64,000 bases of DNA from Paraurantiacibacter namhicola (lineage in GTDB: Bacteria; Pseudomonadota; Alphaproteobacteria; Sphingomonadales; Sphingomonadaceae), in assembly GCF_001687545.1 (NCBI RefSeq), contig NZ_CP016545.1, positions 1,721,001 to 1,785,000 on the forward strand, written 5' to 3'. Both the position numbers and the translations under genes were made by a program. The notes below the pieces were generated by a model. That model saw only the letters and a list, made by a program, of their open reading frames with translations, did no database searches and was not told where the DNA came from. Below are positions 20,213-30,712 of the stretch, one piece after another (within the stretch, counting starts at the first letter, position 1; the number at the start of each line of letters is the position of its first letter).

Positions 20213-21313
20213 ATGGGATTCCGCTGCGGGATCGTCGGCCTGCCCAATGTCGGCAAGTCCACCCTGTTCAACGCACTCACCGAAACGCAGGCCGCGCAGG
20301 CGGCGAATTATCCGTTCTGCACGATCGAGCCCAATGTGGGGCAGGTCGCCGTGCCGGACGCGCGGCTGGACAAGATTGCGGCCATCGCCAAGTCGGCCAA
20401 GGTCATCCCCACGCAGCTGGGCTTCGTGGACATTGCCGGGCTGGTGAAGGGTGCGAGCGCGGGCGAAGGCCTGGGCAACCAGTTCCTCGGCAATATCCGC
20501 GAAGTGGACGCCATCGTTCATGTCCTGCGCTGCTTCGAGGATGACGACATCCAGCATGTCAGCAACCGCGTCGATCCCATTGCCGATGCCGAAGTGGTCG
20601 AGACCGAGCTGATGCTGGCGGACCTGGAAAGCCTGGAGAAGCGCGTACCCGCTGCGCAGAAGAAGGCCATCGCCGGAGACAAGGACGCCAAGGTCCTCGC
20701 CAGCGTGCTGGGCCAGGCGCTGGACCTGCTTCGCGACGGCAAGCCCGCGCGCCTGACCGAGCCGAACGGCGATGATGAGGAACGCGTGTTCGCGCAGGCG
20801 CAGCTGTTGACGGCAAAGCCTGTCCTTTATGTCTGCAATGTTGCTGAGGAAGACGCGGCCGACGGCAATGCACTGTCGGCCAAGGTGTTCGAGAAAGCCG
20901 AAGCCGAAGGCGCGCAGGCCGTGGTCGTTTCCGCCGCCATCGAGAGCGAGCTGGTGGAAATGCCGCTGGAGGACCGCGCGGAATACCTCACCGAGCTGGG
21001 CCTGGAAGAGTCCGGGCTCAGCCGCGTGATCCGTGCCGGTTACAAGCTGCTTGGGCTGCAGACCTTCTTCACCGCCGGCCCCAAGGAATCGCGGGCATGG
21101 ACCTTCCCGGCGGGCGCGAAGGCTCCGCAGGCCGCCGGCGAGATCCACACCGACTTCGAGCGCGGGTTCATCCGTGCCGAAACCATCGCCTATGACGATT
21201 ACATATCGCTGGGCGGGGAAAACGGCGCGAAGGAAGCGGGCAAGCTGAGGCAGGAAGGCAAGGATTACGACGTGCAGGACGGCGACGTCATGCTCTTCAA
21301 ATTCAACGTCTGA
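20213..21313 (+). CDS. ychF: Redox-regulated ATPase/GTPase YchF (OLA1)
   Basis: A 366-residue Obg-family P-loop protein that prefers ATP and associates with ribosomes. The P-loop is GLPNVGKST near residue 8. The family-typical NVxE motif appears as CNVAEED, replacing NKxD of true GTPases. A C-terminal TGS domain follows, ending DYDVQDGDVMLFKFNV, which is fully typical. AAGGACATCACCC precedes the ATG. Confidence 0.97.
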   Translation: MGFRCGIVGLPNVGKSTLFNALTETQAAQAANYPFCTIEPNVGQVAVPDARLDKIAAIAKSAKVIPTQLGFVDIAGLVKGASAGEGLGNQFLGNIREVDAIVHVLRCFEDDDIQHVSNRVDPIADAEVVETELMLADLESLEKRVPAAQKKAIAGDKDAKVLASVLGQALDLLRDGKPARLTEPNGDDEERVFAQAQLLTAKPVLYVCNVAEEDAADGNALSAKVFEKAEAEGAQAVVVSAAIESELVEMPLEDRAEYLTELGLEESGLSRVIRAGYKLLGLQTFFTAGPKESRAWTFPAGAKAPQAAGEIHTDFERGFIRAETIAYDDYISLGGENGAKEAGKLRQEGKDYDVQDGDVMLFKFNV

Positions 21314-21361
21314 CGCTCAGGCCTGGGCCTCTGCCCTCCCCCTGATTGGAGCACAAAAGAA

Positions 21362-21395
21362 AGCGGCGCGGCAACCTCTGGGTCGCCGCGCCGCT
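21362..21395. terminator. Bidirectional terminator between ychF and TPR gene
   Basis: AGCGGCGCGGC (21362-21372) pairs perfectly with GCCGCGCCGCT (21385-21395). On the minus strand the stem is followed by TTCTTTTG, a good termination tract for the TPR gene. On the plus strand it is followed by CTTGTATT and could serve ychF. Confidence 0.8.
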
Positions 21396-21419
21396 CTTGT
21401 ATTCAGGTCTGACCGCAGA

Positions 21420-22673
21420 TCAGCTCTGGGAGTCGATCCAGGCCATCCACAGGCGCGCGATCGGAACGCGCGGACCGGCGATCTCGGCGAAGGTCGAGCG
21501 CGCGAGGTCAAGCTTGCCCTGCATGGCCTGCGCGATGCCGAGGCGGGTCACCACCATCTGGCGGTCACGAACGCCTTTCTCCAGTGCGACATTGTACATG
21601 TCTTCGGCCTCGGCATAGGAGCCCAGGCTGTAGAACGTGTCGCCCACGCCCTGCGCGGTCACGCCGGTGCTGGAAGAACGTGCTTCCGCAACCAGGCCGG
21701 CGACTTCGCGCGCATCGGCGGCGGAGCGGGTCTTCGCGAGGTTGTAATTGTCGGTATAGACCGTGTCGCCGGTGCTGATGATGCCGGCTGCGACGCCTTC
21801 ATCCAGCACGGCCATCACTTCGCCGCCCATCTTGCGGGGATCGGCGGATTCGACATACTCGACGTATTCGTAACGCTCCTTCAGCGCGCCGGTCTTGCGC
21901 TGCAGGCGCAGCAGGTCCAGCTGAGCCTGCGGTTCGAAGCTGTTCGTCGCATTCACGACCTGCACACCGTAGAGCCAGTTCTGCTCCGTCGGGTTCTGGC
22001 TGATCAGCATGGTCGCGAAATCGAGCGCCTGGTCGGGCAGCTCGTTCTCATAGGAAAGCTTCAGGCCGCGCAGCAGCCATGCCTCGTCCACCGGCAGGCC
22101 TTCGGCCATGCGCGTGGTGGCGGCGCCCTTCAGGAAGTTAAGGCCGCCGGAAATGTCGTTTTCCTTGAAATAGCTTTCCGCGATCAGGCCGGTGGGATCG
22201 TTTTCCGTATAACCGGCAGCAGATGCCGCCTGGAAATAGGTGCGAGCCATCGCGAACTCATTGTCCTGGTAAGCCAAATTGCCGGCAAACCAGTTGAACA
22301 GGCCAAGACGTTCGGCCGGGACCTTGCCGCTTTCCAGCGACAGTTCGAGGCCCTGGCGCTGCAGCGCGCGGTCGGACAGCGCATTGCCGGCCTGCAGCGA
22401 AAGCTGGCCGACGGCAAAGCGCTCGTCTTCATTGGTGATCAGCGCCAGCAGGGCGGGCAGCGCGGTGCGCACGCCTTCCCAGTTCGGCGTCTCGCCCGTC
22501 GTCATCTCGGCGGCTGCACCGTAGGCTTCCTTGAACTTCTTGGAATATTCCTGCGCGTGCGCCTCGACGGGTGTAACCGCAGTTGCGACCACTGCGCCCG
22601 ATGCAAGAGCCATCGCCATTGCGATGCCGGACACGAAACCCGATTTGCGGGCACGAAGGGGATTGCGAAGCAT
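21420..22673 (-). CDS. Secreted protein with TPR-like helical repeats
   Basis: A 417-residue exported protein. A basic N-terminus (LRNPLRARKSGFVSG) and a hydrophobic stretch ending VEAHAQ give a signal peptide of about 35 residues. The rest is helical, with segments such as LAYQDNEFAMARTYFQAASAAGY and YSLGSYAEAEDMYNVALEKG that look like TPR units. It is probably a periplasmic or cell-surface scaffold; the partner is unknown. Tandem ATGs occur at 22679 and 22673; AGGAGAG is better spaced for the second. It is divergent from gyrA. Confidence 0.75.
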   Translation of the reverse strand: MLRNPLRARKSGFVSGIAMAMALASGAVVATAVTPVEAHAQEYSKKFKEAYGAAAEMTTGETPNWEGVRTALPALLALITNEDERFAVGQLSLQAGNALSDRALQRQGLELSLESGKVPAERLGLFNWFAGNLAYQDNEFAMARTYFQAASAAGYTENDPTGLIAESYFKENDISGGLNFLKGAATTRMAEGLPVDEAWLLRGLKLSYENELPDQALDFATMLISQNPTEQNWLYGVQVVNATNSFEPQAQLDLLRLQRKTGALKERYEYVEYVESADPRKMGGEVMAVLDEGVAAGIISTGDTVYTDNYNLAKTRSAADAREVAGLVAEARSSSTGVTAQGVGDTFYSLGSYAEAEDMYNVALEKGVRDRQMVVTRLGIAQAMQGKLDLARSTFAEIAGPRVPIARLWMAWIDSQS

Positions 22674-22970
22674 GAACATACTCTCCTGAAACCGTAAATT
22701 GTATCGTAGGGCCGATTTGTAAGGCCGGCCAGCCCGTCGATCTTTCAGCCGTTGGCGCGCCTTGGCGCTGGCTCCGACGAATTGCAATAACCCTACATTT
22801 TGCCCCCTGAATAGTGATTGAACGCACGGACGCCCTCCAGCGGTCCCGAATGTGGATAAATCGCCGGAAATCCGTGCTTTTGGCGCAGCAAAGCTGGTCC
22901 GCAAGGCCGCGTGCGCGTAGTCTGCTGCTGCAATGCATATCCCCATGAAACAAACAGCCGGGAACGCCTG
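22674..22970. other. Divergent promoter region of TPR gene and gyrA
   Basis: A 297-bp gap without a gene. A possible plus-strand promoter is TTGGCG followed after 17 bp by CAATAA (about 22763-22791), pointing to gyrA. The gyrA ribosome site is weak (GGGAACG). No operator is recognised. Confidence 0.35.
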
Positions 22971-25811
22971 ATGAGCGACGACACAGAAACCCTCGAGCCC
23001 GCAGCAACCCCGCACGAATACGAACGCATCGACATCGTCGATGAGATGAAGACCAGCTACCTCGATTACGCGATGAGCGTGATCGTCAGCCGCGCGCTGC
23101 CCGATGTGCGTGACGGGCTGAAGCCGGTCCATCGCCGCATCCTCTTCGCCAGCCAGGAAGGCGGCTTCGTGGCTGGGCGCCCTTATCGCAAGAGCGCCAA
23201 GATCGTGGGCGACGTGATGGGTAACTACCACCCGCACGGCGACAGCGCGATCTACGACGCACTCGCCCGCATGACGCAGGACTGGTCCATGCGCGTGCCA
23301 CTGGTGGACGGCCAGGGCAATTTCGGCAGCATGGACCCCGATCCGCCCGCCAGCATGCGCTATACCGAAGCGCGACTGGCCAAGGTGGCGACCACGCTGC
23401 TGGACGATCTGGACAAGGACACGGTCGATTTCGCGGAGAACTATGACGGCTCACGGCAGGAGCCGACCGTCCTCCCCGCCCGCTTCCCCAACCTGCTGGT
23501 CAATGGCGCAGGCGGCATCGCGGTGGGCATGGCCACCAATATCCCGCCGCATAACCTTGGCGAAGTGATCGACGGCTGCCTGGCCTTCATGGACAATCCG
23601 GGCATCACTTCCGAAGAGCTGATGGAGCACATCCCCGGCCCCGATTTCCCGACGGCGCCCCTGATTTTGGGCCAGAGCGGCGCGAAGGCCGCTTACACCA
23701 CAGGCCGCGGCGGCGTGCTGATGCGCGCCCGGCACGAGATCGAGGAGAAGCGCGGGGACCGTAAGTCCATCGTGCTCACCTCCATCCCCTACCAGGTCGG
23801 CAAGAGCGGGCTGGTCGAGAAGATCGCCGATGCCGCCAAGGAAAAACGCATCGAGGGCATTTCCGACATCCGCGACGAATCCAGTCGCGAAGGCGTGCGT
23901 GTGGTCGTCGACCTGAAGCGCGACGCCAGCCCCGAAGTCGTGCTGAACCAGATCTGGCGCTACACGCCCGCGCAGGCCAGCTTCCCGGCAAATATGCTCG
24001 CCATTCGCGGCGGCCGGCCGGAAGTGCTGACGCTGCGCGATTTCGTGCAGACCTTCATCGCCTTCCGCGAGGAAGTGATTACGCGCCGCACCAAGTTCGA
24101 GCTGAACAAGGCGCGCGACCGGGCGCATATCTTGCTGGGCCTGGTGGTCGCAGTGTCCAATCTGGACGAAGTCGTCGCCATGATCCGCAGCGCGCCCAAC
24201 CCGGCGGAAGCCCGGGCGCGCCTGCTGGCCAAGGAATGGCCGATCGGCGACATCGCGCAGTACATCCGGCTGGTGGAGGCGATCGAGCCGACCGCCGACC
24301 AGGAAGAGGGCACTTACCAGCTGTCCGAACGGCAGGTGAAGGCGATCCTGGAACTGCGCCTGCACCGCCTGACGGCACTCGGCCGTGACGAAATCGGCGA
24401 GGAGCTGAAGGAGCTCGCGCTGGCCATCGAGGAATACCTCTCGATCCTGGCCGACCGCGCGAAGCTGTACGGCGTGATGCGCGGCGAGCTGACCGAGATC
24501 CGCGACAATTACGCCACCCCCCGCCTGTCCGAGATCGCCCCCGCCTGGGACGGGCTGGAGGACGAGGACCTGATCGAGCGCGAGGACATGGTCGTGACCG
24601 TGACCCACGGCGGCTACATCAAACGCACCCCCCTCTCCACCTTCCGGGCGCAGGCCCGCGGCGGCAAGGGCCGCAGCGGCATGGCCACGAAGGACGAGGA
24701 TGCGGTGGTCGAGATGTTCGTCACCAGCACGCACAACCCGGTAATGTTTTTCACTAACACCGGCCGCGTCTATCGCCTGAAGGTCTGGAAGCTGCCCGAA
24801 GGCGGCCCGCAGACGAAGGGCCGCCCGATGGTCAACATGCTGCCGCTGGGCGAGGATGAGCGCGTGACGAACGTGCTCAGCCTGCCGGAGGACGAGACCG
24901 AGTGGGAAGCGCTAAATATCGTCTTCGCGACGGAACAGGGCATGGTGCGCCGCAACTCTATGGACGCGTTCACCAATGTCCCCACGGCCGGCAAATACGC
25001 AATGGGCTTCGTGGAAGGCAGCGATGACCGCCTGATCGGTGTGGAGCTGCTGAACGAGACGCAGGAGATCTTCCTGGCGAGTGACGCCGGCAAGGCGATC
25101 CGCTTCCACGCGACAGACGCCCGCGAAACGAAGAGCCGCACTGGCATTGGCGTGCGCGGCATGACGCTGAAGGACGGGGCCAAGGTCGTCTCCATGGCCG
25201 TGCTGGACCCGCTCGATGCCGACATGGAGAAGCGCGAGGCATACCTGCGCGCGGCGCATTGGAAGAACAACGAGGCGGAGCACACGCTGGATGCCGAAAC
25301 GGTCGCCAAGATGCGGGAGGAGGAGGAGTTCATCCTCACGCTGACGCAGAACGGCTACGGCAAGATCAGCAGCGCGTATGAATACCGCACCATCGGGCGC
25401 GGCGGCCAGGGCCTGACCAATATCGGCAGCCCGGACAGCAACCCCGAACGCAACGGCCCGGTCGTTGCCAGCATGCCGGTCACGCATGGCTCGCAGCTGA
25501 TGCTGGTGACGGACCAGGCCAAGCTGATCCGCCTGCCCATCCACTTCCGCCACGAGATCGAAGGCGGGTTCGAGGATCACAAGGGTATCTCGGTATCCGG
25601 CCGCACATCCTCCGGCATCGGCATCTTCAACGTGGCCAAGGGCGAGAAGATCGTCGGCGCCGCGCTGATCGACGAGACCGAGGAACCGGAGAACGAGGCG
25701 GAGGAAGCCGTGGTGGAGGAAATGGTCGAACGCCGCGGCGGCGGGGACGTGACCACCCCCGACACCACGATGGACCGCGATTCCAACGCGGACGAGGATC
25801 CGGAAGCCTAA
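22971..25811 (+). CDS. gyrA: DNA gyrase subunit A
   Basis: The 946-residue A subunit of gyrase, which breaks and rejoins DNA during negative supercoiling. The catalytic tyrosine is Y131 in MRYTEARL. The quinolone-determining positions are wild type (S92 and D96, equal to S83 and D87 of E. coli). The C-terminal wrapping domain starts with the GyrA box at residues 561-567, which reads QARGGKG instead of the consensus QRRGGKG. The C-terminal tail is acidic. The ATG at 22971 starts [10 protein letters not shown]; the frame upstream of it is not conserved. Confidence 0.97.
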   Translation: MSDDTETLEPAATPHEYERIDIVDEMKTSYLDYAMSVIVSRALPDVRDGLKPVHRRILFASQEGGFVAGRPYRKSAKIVGDVMGNYHPHGDSAIYDALARMTQDWSMRVPLVDGQGNFGSMDPDPPASMRYTEARLAKVATTLLDDLDKDTVDFAENYDGSRQEPTVLPARFPNLLVNGAGGIAVGMATNIPPHNLGEVIDGCLAFMDNPGITSEELMEHIPGPDFPTAPLILGQSGAKAAYTTGRGGVLMRARHEIEEKRGDRKSIVLTSIPYQVGKSGLVEKIADAAKEKRIEGISDIRDESSREGVRVVVDLKRDASPEVVLNQIWRYTPAQASFPANMLAIRGGRPEVLTLRDFVQTFIAFREEVITRRTKFELNKARDRAHILLGLVVAVSNLDEVVAMIRSAPNPAEARARLLAKEWPIGDIAQYIRLVEAIEPTADQEEGTYQLSERQVKAILELRLHRLTALGRDEIGEELKELALAIEEYLSILADRAKLYGVMRGELTEIRDNYATPRLSEIAPAWDGLEDEDLIEREDMVVTVTHGGYIKRTPLSTFRAQARGGKGRSGMATKDEDAVVEMFVTSTHNPVMFFTNTGRVYRLKVWKLPEGGPQTKGRPMVNMLPLGEDERVTNVLSLPEDETEWEALNIVFATEQGMVRRNSMDAFTNVPTAGKYAMGFVEGSDDRLIGVELLNETQEIFLASDAGKAIRFHATDARETKSRTGIGVRGMTLKDGAKVVSMAVLDPLDADMEKREAYLRAAHWKNNEAEHTLDAETVAKMREEEEFILTLTQNGYGKISSAYEYRTIGRGGQGLTNIGSPDSNPERNGPVVASMPVTHGSQLMLVTDQAKLIRLPIHFRHEIEGGFEDHKGISVSGRTSSGIGIFNVAKGEKIVGAALIDETEEPENEAEEAVVEEMVERRGGGDVTTPDTTMDRDSNADEDPEA

Positions 25812-25850
25812 CAGTTCATCGACGAAAAAGCACGTTTCATCGCAGGTTCA

Positions 25851-25884
25851 CCTGATGTGGTCATGATGGCCATCATCAGGGGAG
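25851..25884 (+). promoter_or_regulatory. Hairpin overlapping the ribosome site of the radical SAM gene
   Basis: CCTGATG (25851-25857) pairs with CATCAGG (25874-25880), enclosing TGGTC-ATGAT-GGCCA. The right arm runs into AGGGGAG, the ribosome site of the gene starting at 25891, so the hairpin could hide it. It may alternatively end the gyrA transcript, though no T tract follows. Confidence 0.45.
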
Positions 25885-25890
25885 ACTGCG

Positions 25891-27309
25891 ATGAAAGTGA
25901 AGATGATCCTGCCGGCGCTGACCGAGGCTAAAAGCCCGTTCTGGCGCCCGATCAAGTACTCGCTGTTCCCGCCGCTGGGACTGGCGACGCTCGCATCCTA
26001 CCTCTCTCCCGATGACGAAGTTGAGTTGGTCGACGACCATGTCGAGACCTTCAACACCAACGACGAGCCGGACCTGGTGGTCATCCAGGTTTACATTACG
26101 AATGCATACCGGGCTTACAGGCTCGCCGATCACTACCGCGCAAAAGGCTGCCACGTTGCACTCGGGGGCCTGCACGTCACGTCCCTGCCCCACGAGGCGG
26201 CGCCGCATGCCGACACAATATTCCTTGGGCCGGGTGAACAGACCTTTCCGCAGTTCCTTGCGGATTTCCGGCGCGACGAGCCGCTATCCGTCTACACCTC
26301 CACCAGCGGACGGACCATCCATGGCATCCCGCCGGTCCGCCGCGACCTGATCAAGCGCAATCGGTACCTTGTCCCCAATTCCATCGTAGTGACGCGCGGC
26401 TGCCCGCAGCATTGCGACTTCTGTTACAAGGATGCCTTCTTCGAAGGCGGCAAGGGGTTTTACGTCCAGCAGGTGGACGAGGCGCTGGCCGAAATCGAGC
26501 GCCTGCCCGGACGGCACCTCTATTTCCTCGACGACCATATCCTGGGCAACCGCCGCTTTGCGGAAGGGCTGTTCGACGGGATGCGCGGCATGGGCCGTTT
26601 ATGGCAGGGGGCAGCGACGGTGGATTCGGTCCTGCGCGGAGACCTGATCGAGAAGGCGGCCGAGGCCGGGCTGCGCAGCCTGTTCGTCGGCTTCGAAACC
26701 TTCAGCCCTGCGAACCTGCGTGCCAGCAACAAGAAACAGAACCTGGCGCGCGATTACGAGGCGGTGGCGCGGCGGCTGTCCGACCTCGGCATCATGATCA
26801 ACGGTAGCTTCGTGTTCGGCATGGACGATGATGATACGGACGTGTTCGACCGGACGGTGGACTGGGCCGTGCGCAACGGCATCACCACCTCCACCTTCCA
26901 CATCCAGACGCCCTATCCCGGCACGCGGCTGTACAAGGCAATGGAGGAACAGGGCCGCATCACCACGCGCAATTGGGATCTCTACGATACGCGGCATGTC
27001 GTCTATCGTCCTGCCAAGCTGACACCGGGGGCGCTGAAGGCGGGGTATGACCGGGCGTATAGCGATTTCTATTCCTGGCGGAACATGGCGGCGGGCGCCC
27101 TGTCGCACGGATCGCAGAAACACCGCGCGAAGCATTTCGCCTATGCGGCCGGCTGGAAGAAGTTCGAACCGCTTTGGGATATCGTCATCAAGGCGCGGCG
27201 GCTGGATATCATGACGCCGATGCTGGAAGCGGTCCTGACAAAAGTCACCGGGACGGGGCGCCCCAAGCCGTCCTCCGCCGCGGCTGCCGCATCCGTCGAA
27301 GCCGGGTAA
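25891..27309 (+). CDS. B12-binding domain radical SAM protein
   Basis: A 472-residue enzyme with an N-terminal cobalamin-binding-type Rossmann domain (about residues 1-135) and a radical SAM domain. The cluster motif is C171-PQH-C175-DF-C178, a CX3CX2C set that binds a 4Fe-4S cluster and S-adenosylmethionine. The cobalamin motif DxHxxG is not seen, as in many of this class. Members include methylases and ring-forming enzymes of lipid, pigment and antibiotic pathways; no pathway partner lies nearby. The C-terminus is Ala-rich. It follows gyrA by 79 bp on the same strand. Confidence 0.88.
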   Translation: MKVKMILPALTEAKSPFWRPIKYSLFPPLGLATLASYLSPDDEVELVDDHVETFNTNDEPDLVVIQVYITNAYRAYRLADHYRAKGCHVALGGLHVTSLPHEAAPHADTIFLGPGEQTFPQFLADFRRDEPLSVYTSTSGRTIHGIPPVRRDLIKRNRYLVPNSIVVTRGCPQHCDFCYKDAFFEGGKGFYVQQVDEALAEIERLPGRHLYFLDDHILGNRRFAEGLFDGMRGMGRLWQGAATVDSVLRGDLIEKAAEAGLRSLFVGFETFSPANLRASNKKQNLARDYEAVARRLSDLGIMINGSFVFGMDDDDTDVFDRTVDWAVRNGITTSTFHIQTPYPGTRLYKAMEEQGRITTRNWDLYDTRHVVYRPAKLTPGALKAGYDRAYSDFYSWRNMAAGALSHGSQKHRAKHFAYAAGWKKFEPLWDIVIKARRLDIMTPMLEAVLTKVTGTGRPKPSSAAAAASVEAG

Positions 27310-27342
27310 GGCACGCGCCATGCGTGCGCGACCCATTTTCGT

Positions 27343-28506
27343 TCAGCAGTATGGATTGCTGTACAGGCAGGCGGACGTACCGCCCGTGTGATAGCGCATT
27401 GCATTGTTCCAATTGCTGCGGTCCTGTCGGGCCTCGAATTCGCGCTGGCGGCGGGCTTCGCCGGCATAATCGTAATTGCTGCGGGAGGGCGACCACGATC
27501 CGTAGCTGGGGCTGGACCAGTTGTACTGGCTTGCCCAACGCTGCTGCTTCGCGCGTTCCGCGGCAAGCTGCGCCTGGCGCGCATTTTCCTGCCGCACCGG
27601 CTCGTACAGCATGTTGCGATAGATGGCCTGCGCCTTCTCGCTTCCGCGCACCGCAGCCATCCGCATGTAAGCGAGGCCAAGTTGCTGGTTCTCCTCGCGG
27701 CCCTGTCCGTACCAATAGGCCATGCCCAGCTCGATCATCCCCTCCACATGGCCGCGCGTGCCGGCATTGTAGAACAGGTTGGAGGCGATGGCCGGATCCT
27801 TGTCGAAGCCGTATTTCCCGTCGCGGAACCACATGGCGATCTCGTAGTGCGCGTCCGGCCAGCCTTCCTGCTGCAAGCGCGCGACGGTGGTGATGCCGAT
27901 CTGCCGCTTGTCGCCACCTGCCGTAATGTAACTGCGGGCGAGCTTCATCTGTTCGGGAGCGGTCAGAGAAGGATCGATGGCGGGCACGTATTTCCAGTTC
28001 GGATCGCTGCGCCCGGCGGGGATAATCTTCCCCGTGATCGTGCAGGCATCGGGTTCTCTCAGGCGGCAGGCCTTTTCCAGCAGGGCTATCGCCGCGCCCT
28101 GGTCATGGTTCAGGATGGACCCGGAATCGGGCATGTACATCAGCGCGAGCACGGTGCAGGCGCGCGCATGGTCCATATCGCAAGCCTCGCGGTAGCTGAG
28201 GGCAATTTCCCAGTCGGCAAACCCTGTGCCGGGCTTGCTGGCGGTCGCCGCCTTCCCCGCCTCGAAGCAGGCATTTGCGAACCCGGCCTGACACGTGGTG
28301 GTCAGCAGCTTGCCACCGATCTTTGCCTTGGCCGGATCGCCGCTGTTGACCAGCACATAGCCATAGTCCGTGCAGGCCTGCGGGTCCCCGCCGTCGGCCA
28401 TGCATCGTTCGCGCAGTTCGCTCTCGTTTGCGGCGGCGGTGGCTGGCGCTGGATAGGCAAATGCCGCGGCTGCGATGGAAAGGGTGGCGATGGCACGGAA
28501 AAGCAT
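27343..28506 (-). CDS. Secreted Sel1-like repeat protein
   Basis: A 387-residue exported protein. The signal peptide ends ATAAA near residue 26. The body holds Sel1/TPR-type helical pairs such as GTRGHVEGMIELGMAYWYGQG and paired cysteines in CQAGFANACFEAG and CRLREPDACTITG, suggesting periplasmic disulfides. The C-terminus is low complexity, rich in Ser, Tyr, Arg and Gln, and ends SNPYC. Sel1 proteins act as interaction scaffolds. ATG at 28506 follows AGGAG. A perfect inverted repeat lies 54 bp upstream. Confidence 0.8.
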   Translation of the reverse strand: MLFRAIATLSIAAAAFAYPAPATAAANESELRERCMADGGDPQACTDYGYVLVNSGDPAKAKIGGKLLTTTCQAGFANACFEAGKAATASKPGTGFADWEIALSYREACDMDHARACTVLALMYMPDSGSILNHDQGAAIALLEKACRLREPDACTITGKIIPAGRSDPNWKYVPAIDPSLTAPEQMKLARSYITAGGDKRQIGITTVARLQQEGWPDAHYEIAMWFRDGKYGFDKDPAIASNLFYNAGTRGHVEGMIELGMAYWYGQGREENQQLGLAYMRMAAVRGSEKAQAIYRNMLYEPVRQENARQAQLAAERAKQQRWASQYNWSSPSYGSWSPSRSNYDYAGEARRQREFEARQDRSNWNNAMRYHTGGTSACLYSNPYC

Positions 28507-28559
28507 CGGTCGGCTCCTGCTATTCGGCGGCAAGCTTCCATAGCCGCCATGCAGGTTCA

Positions 28560-28578
28560 AGTGACAAAGCTTGTCACT
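28560..28578. promoter_or_regulatory. Perfect inverted repeat upstream of Sel1 gene
   Basis: AGTGACAA and TTGTCACT form an 8-bp perfect inverted repeat around AGC. It lies between the YhhN stop and the Sel1 gene start, both on the minus strand. It could be an operator for the Sel1 gene or a short hairpin ending the YhhN transcript; no T tract is present. Confidence 0.45.
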
Positions 28579-28588
28579 GCCGGAGCCG

Positions 28589-29260
28589 TCAGTGTTTGTG
28601 CGCCGGGTCCGCCTTGCGCAGCGCCTGGATGATCCCGGTCGCGATCAGGAACTGGCCGAGGAAATAGGTCGGCCAGATCGCAGCATTGGGCACCGGGCTG
28701 CCCGATAGCGGGCCAAGCTCAGCAAAGATCAGCAGGTCCGAAATCACGAACAGCACAGCGCCTATGCCGACCTGGTAGCGCGAGAAGCGGCTGGCCCAGG
28801 CGCCCGCAGCCATGCCGGCGAGCGGCAAGGCATAGAGGCCCGTCTGCACACCCATGGACCGGTCTTCCGGCAGCAGGAATGCGACGATTGGCGTCAGGAT
28901 CAGCAGCGCGGCGACGAACAGTTTCTGGCTGGGTGCAAGCCGATCCCGCTGATGCCGCAGATACAGCGCAATCATGGCGAGGTGGTATGCGAAAAAGAGT
29001 ATGCCGCCTGCCAGCAGGGTAAATTCTATCGCCATGTCCGCAAGGCTGGCCAGCGCAAGCGCGCCCGCCAGGTGGCGTGCATCGCGGCTGTCGTGGCGAT
29101 GCCAGGCATAGGCCGCCAGCAAAGCCATCGGCGCGCCCTTCACCGGCACCAGCCAGAACTCCGGAAAACTCGTAAGCCGCAGGTAATAGAACAGCAGCGC
29201 GGCGGCGATGCTGGCCACGAGCCAGGGGCGTTTCTCAATCAGGGCGCGGCGCACAGGCAT
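28589..29260 (-). CDS. YhhN family membrane protein (lysoplasmalogenase-like)
   Basis: A 223-residue protein with about eight membrane helices and the pattern of the YhhN/TMEM86 family, whose animal members hydrolyse lysoplasmalogen. Bacterial members are poorly studied. Typical features are conserved acidic residues within helices, as in LADMAIEF and ISDLLIFAE. The ATG at 29260 follows AAGGGA; a much longer frame to 29896 is antisense to trmFO and is rejected. It is divergent from trmFO with 49 bp between starts. Confidence 0.8.
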   Translation of the reverse strand: MPVRRALIEKRPWLVASIAAALLFYYLRLTSFPEFWLVPVKGAPMALLAAYAWHRHDSRDARHLAGALALASLADMAIEFTLLAGGILFFAYHLAMIALYLRHQRDRLAPSQKLFVAALLILTPIVAFLLPEDRSMGVQTGLYALPLAGMAAGAWASRFSRYQVGIGAVLFVISDLLIFAELGPLSGSPVPNAAIWPTYFLGQFLIATGIIQALRKADPAHKH

Positions 29261-29309
29261 GCCGCTTCCCTTGACCCAAAGCCCGCATGGGAGCAAGCGC
29301 GCTGCCGAA

Positions 29310-30689
29310 ATGACAGCTGAAATGAAACACGATATCCATATCATTGGCGGCGGGCTGGCTGGTAGCGAGGCTGCATGGCAGCTGGCGCAGCGCGGCGTGC
29401 GTGTGAAGCTGTCCGAAATGCGCGGCGCGGGGCACATGACCCCGGCGCACCAGTCGGACGGGCTGGCGGAGCTGGTGTGCTCCAATTCCTTCCGCTCCGA
29501 CGATGACGAGAAGAACGCCGTCGGCCTGCTGCACCACGAGATGCGGCGGATGGACAGCCTGGTGATGCGCGCGGGCGAAGTGGCGCGCGTGCCGGCTGGC
29601 AGCGCCATGGCCGTGGACCGCGACGTCTTCAGCGCCGAGGTGGAAAAGGCCCTCACCCAGCATCCCAATATCACGGTGGTGCGCGAACTGGTTGACACCC
29701 TGCCGCAGGACGGCCCCGTCATCGTCGCCACTGGCCCGCTGACGGCTGCGGCGCTGGCGGACAGTATCGGCGCGCTAACGGGAGCGGACAGCCTCGCCTT
29801 CTTCGATGCCATCGCCCCCATCGTCCACCGCGACAGCATCGACATGTCCAAGGCCTGGATCCAGAGCCGCTGGAACAAGCGGACGGCGGCCAGCAATGAG
29901 GATGGCGATTACATCAATTGCCCCATGACGAAGGAGCAGTACCTCGCCTTCCACCAGGGCCTGATGGATGCCGAGAAGGGCGAGTTCAAGGAATGGGAAG
30001 CGGACACGCCTTACTTCGATGGCTGCATGCCGATCGAGGTGATGGCGGAGCGCGGAGTGGAGACACTGCGCTATGGCCCGATGAAGGGCGTGGGGCTGGA
30101 TAACCCCTACGACACAAGCGAGGAACATCCGCAGGGCAAGTGGCCCTATGCGGTGGTGCAGCTGCGGCAGGACAACAAGCTGGGCACGCTGTGGAACATG
30201 GTCGGCTTCCAGACCAAGATGAAATACGGCGCGCAGGTGGAGCTGTTCCGCACCATTCCCGGCCTCGAGAATGCCGAGTTTGCGCGGCTGGGCGGGATGC
30301 ACCGCAACACCTTCATCAACTCGCCCAAGCTGCTGGACCGCCAGCTGCGCTTGAGGACTGCGTCGCATATCCGCTTCGCCGGACAGATGACGGGCTGCGA
30401 AGGCTATGTCGAAAGCGCTGCCGTGGGCCTGTTGGCGGGCGTGATGGCGGCAACCGAACTGGCGGGCGAGAACTGGGAAGCGCCGCCGCGCACCAGCGCG
30501 ATGGGCGCGCTGCTCAGCCACATTACCGGCGATGCGGAGGCGAGCAGCTTCCAGCCCATGAACGTCAATTTCGGCCTGTTCCCGCCGCTGCACAAGGTTC
30601 CGAAAAAGCAGCGCAAGGAAGCCTACACATCGCGCGCCAAGGAAGACTTCGGTGGGTGGCTGGCGACGCTTGACGGGATACCGGCCTGA
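29310..30689 (+). CDS. trmFO: Folate-dependent tRNA (uracil-54) methyltransferase
   Basis: A 459-residue flavoenzyme that uses methylene-tetrahydrofolate and FAD to make 5-methyluridine at position 54 of tRNA. The FAD-binding start is [21 protein letters not shown]. Other family segments are [25 protein letters not shown] and MGALLSHI. The start is taken as ATG at 29310 (MTAEMKHD); the next ATG at 29322 is equally possible. Present in alphaproteobacteria in place of TrmA. Confidence 0.95.
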   Translation: MTAEMKHDIHIIGGGLAGSEAAWQLAQRGVRVKLSEMRGAGHMTPAHQSDGLAELVCSNSFRSDDDEKNAVGLLHHEMRRMDSLVMRAGEVARVPAGSAMAVDRDVFSAEVEKALTQHPNITVVRELVDTLPQDGPVIVATGPLTAAALADSIGALTGADSLAFFDAIAPIVHRDSIDMSKAWIQSRWNKRTAASNEDGDYINCPMTKEQYLAFHQGLMDAEKGEFKEWEADTPYFDGCMPIEVMAERGVETLRYGPMKGVGLDNPYDTSEEHPQGKWPYAVVQLRQDNKLGTLWNMVGFQTKMKYGAQVELFRTIPGLENAEFARLGGMHRNTFINSPKLLDRQLRLRTASHIRFAGQMTGCEGYVESAAVGLLAGVMAATELAGENWEAPPRTSAMGALLSHITGDAEASSFQPMNVNFGLFPPLHKVPKKQRKEAYTSRAKEDFGGWLATLDGIPA

Positions 30690-30712
30690 AGGTTTGTTCG
30701 GGGCCGAGGGAG

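Noticed and set aside
23220-23270. Quinolone resistance mutations in gyrA
   Set aside because: The key positions are Ser and Asp, as in sensitive strains.
23451-24734. A 427-codon minus-strand open frame
   Set aside because: Antisense to gyrA, without motifs.
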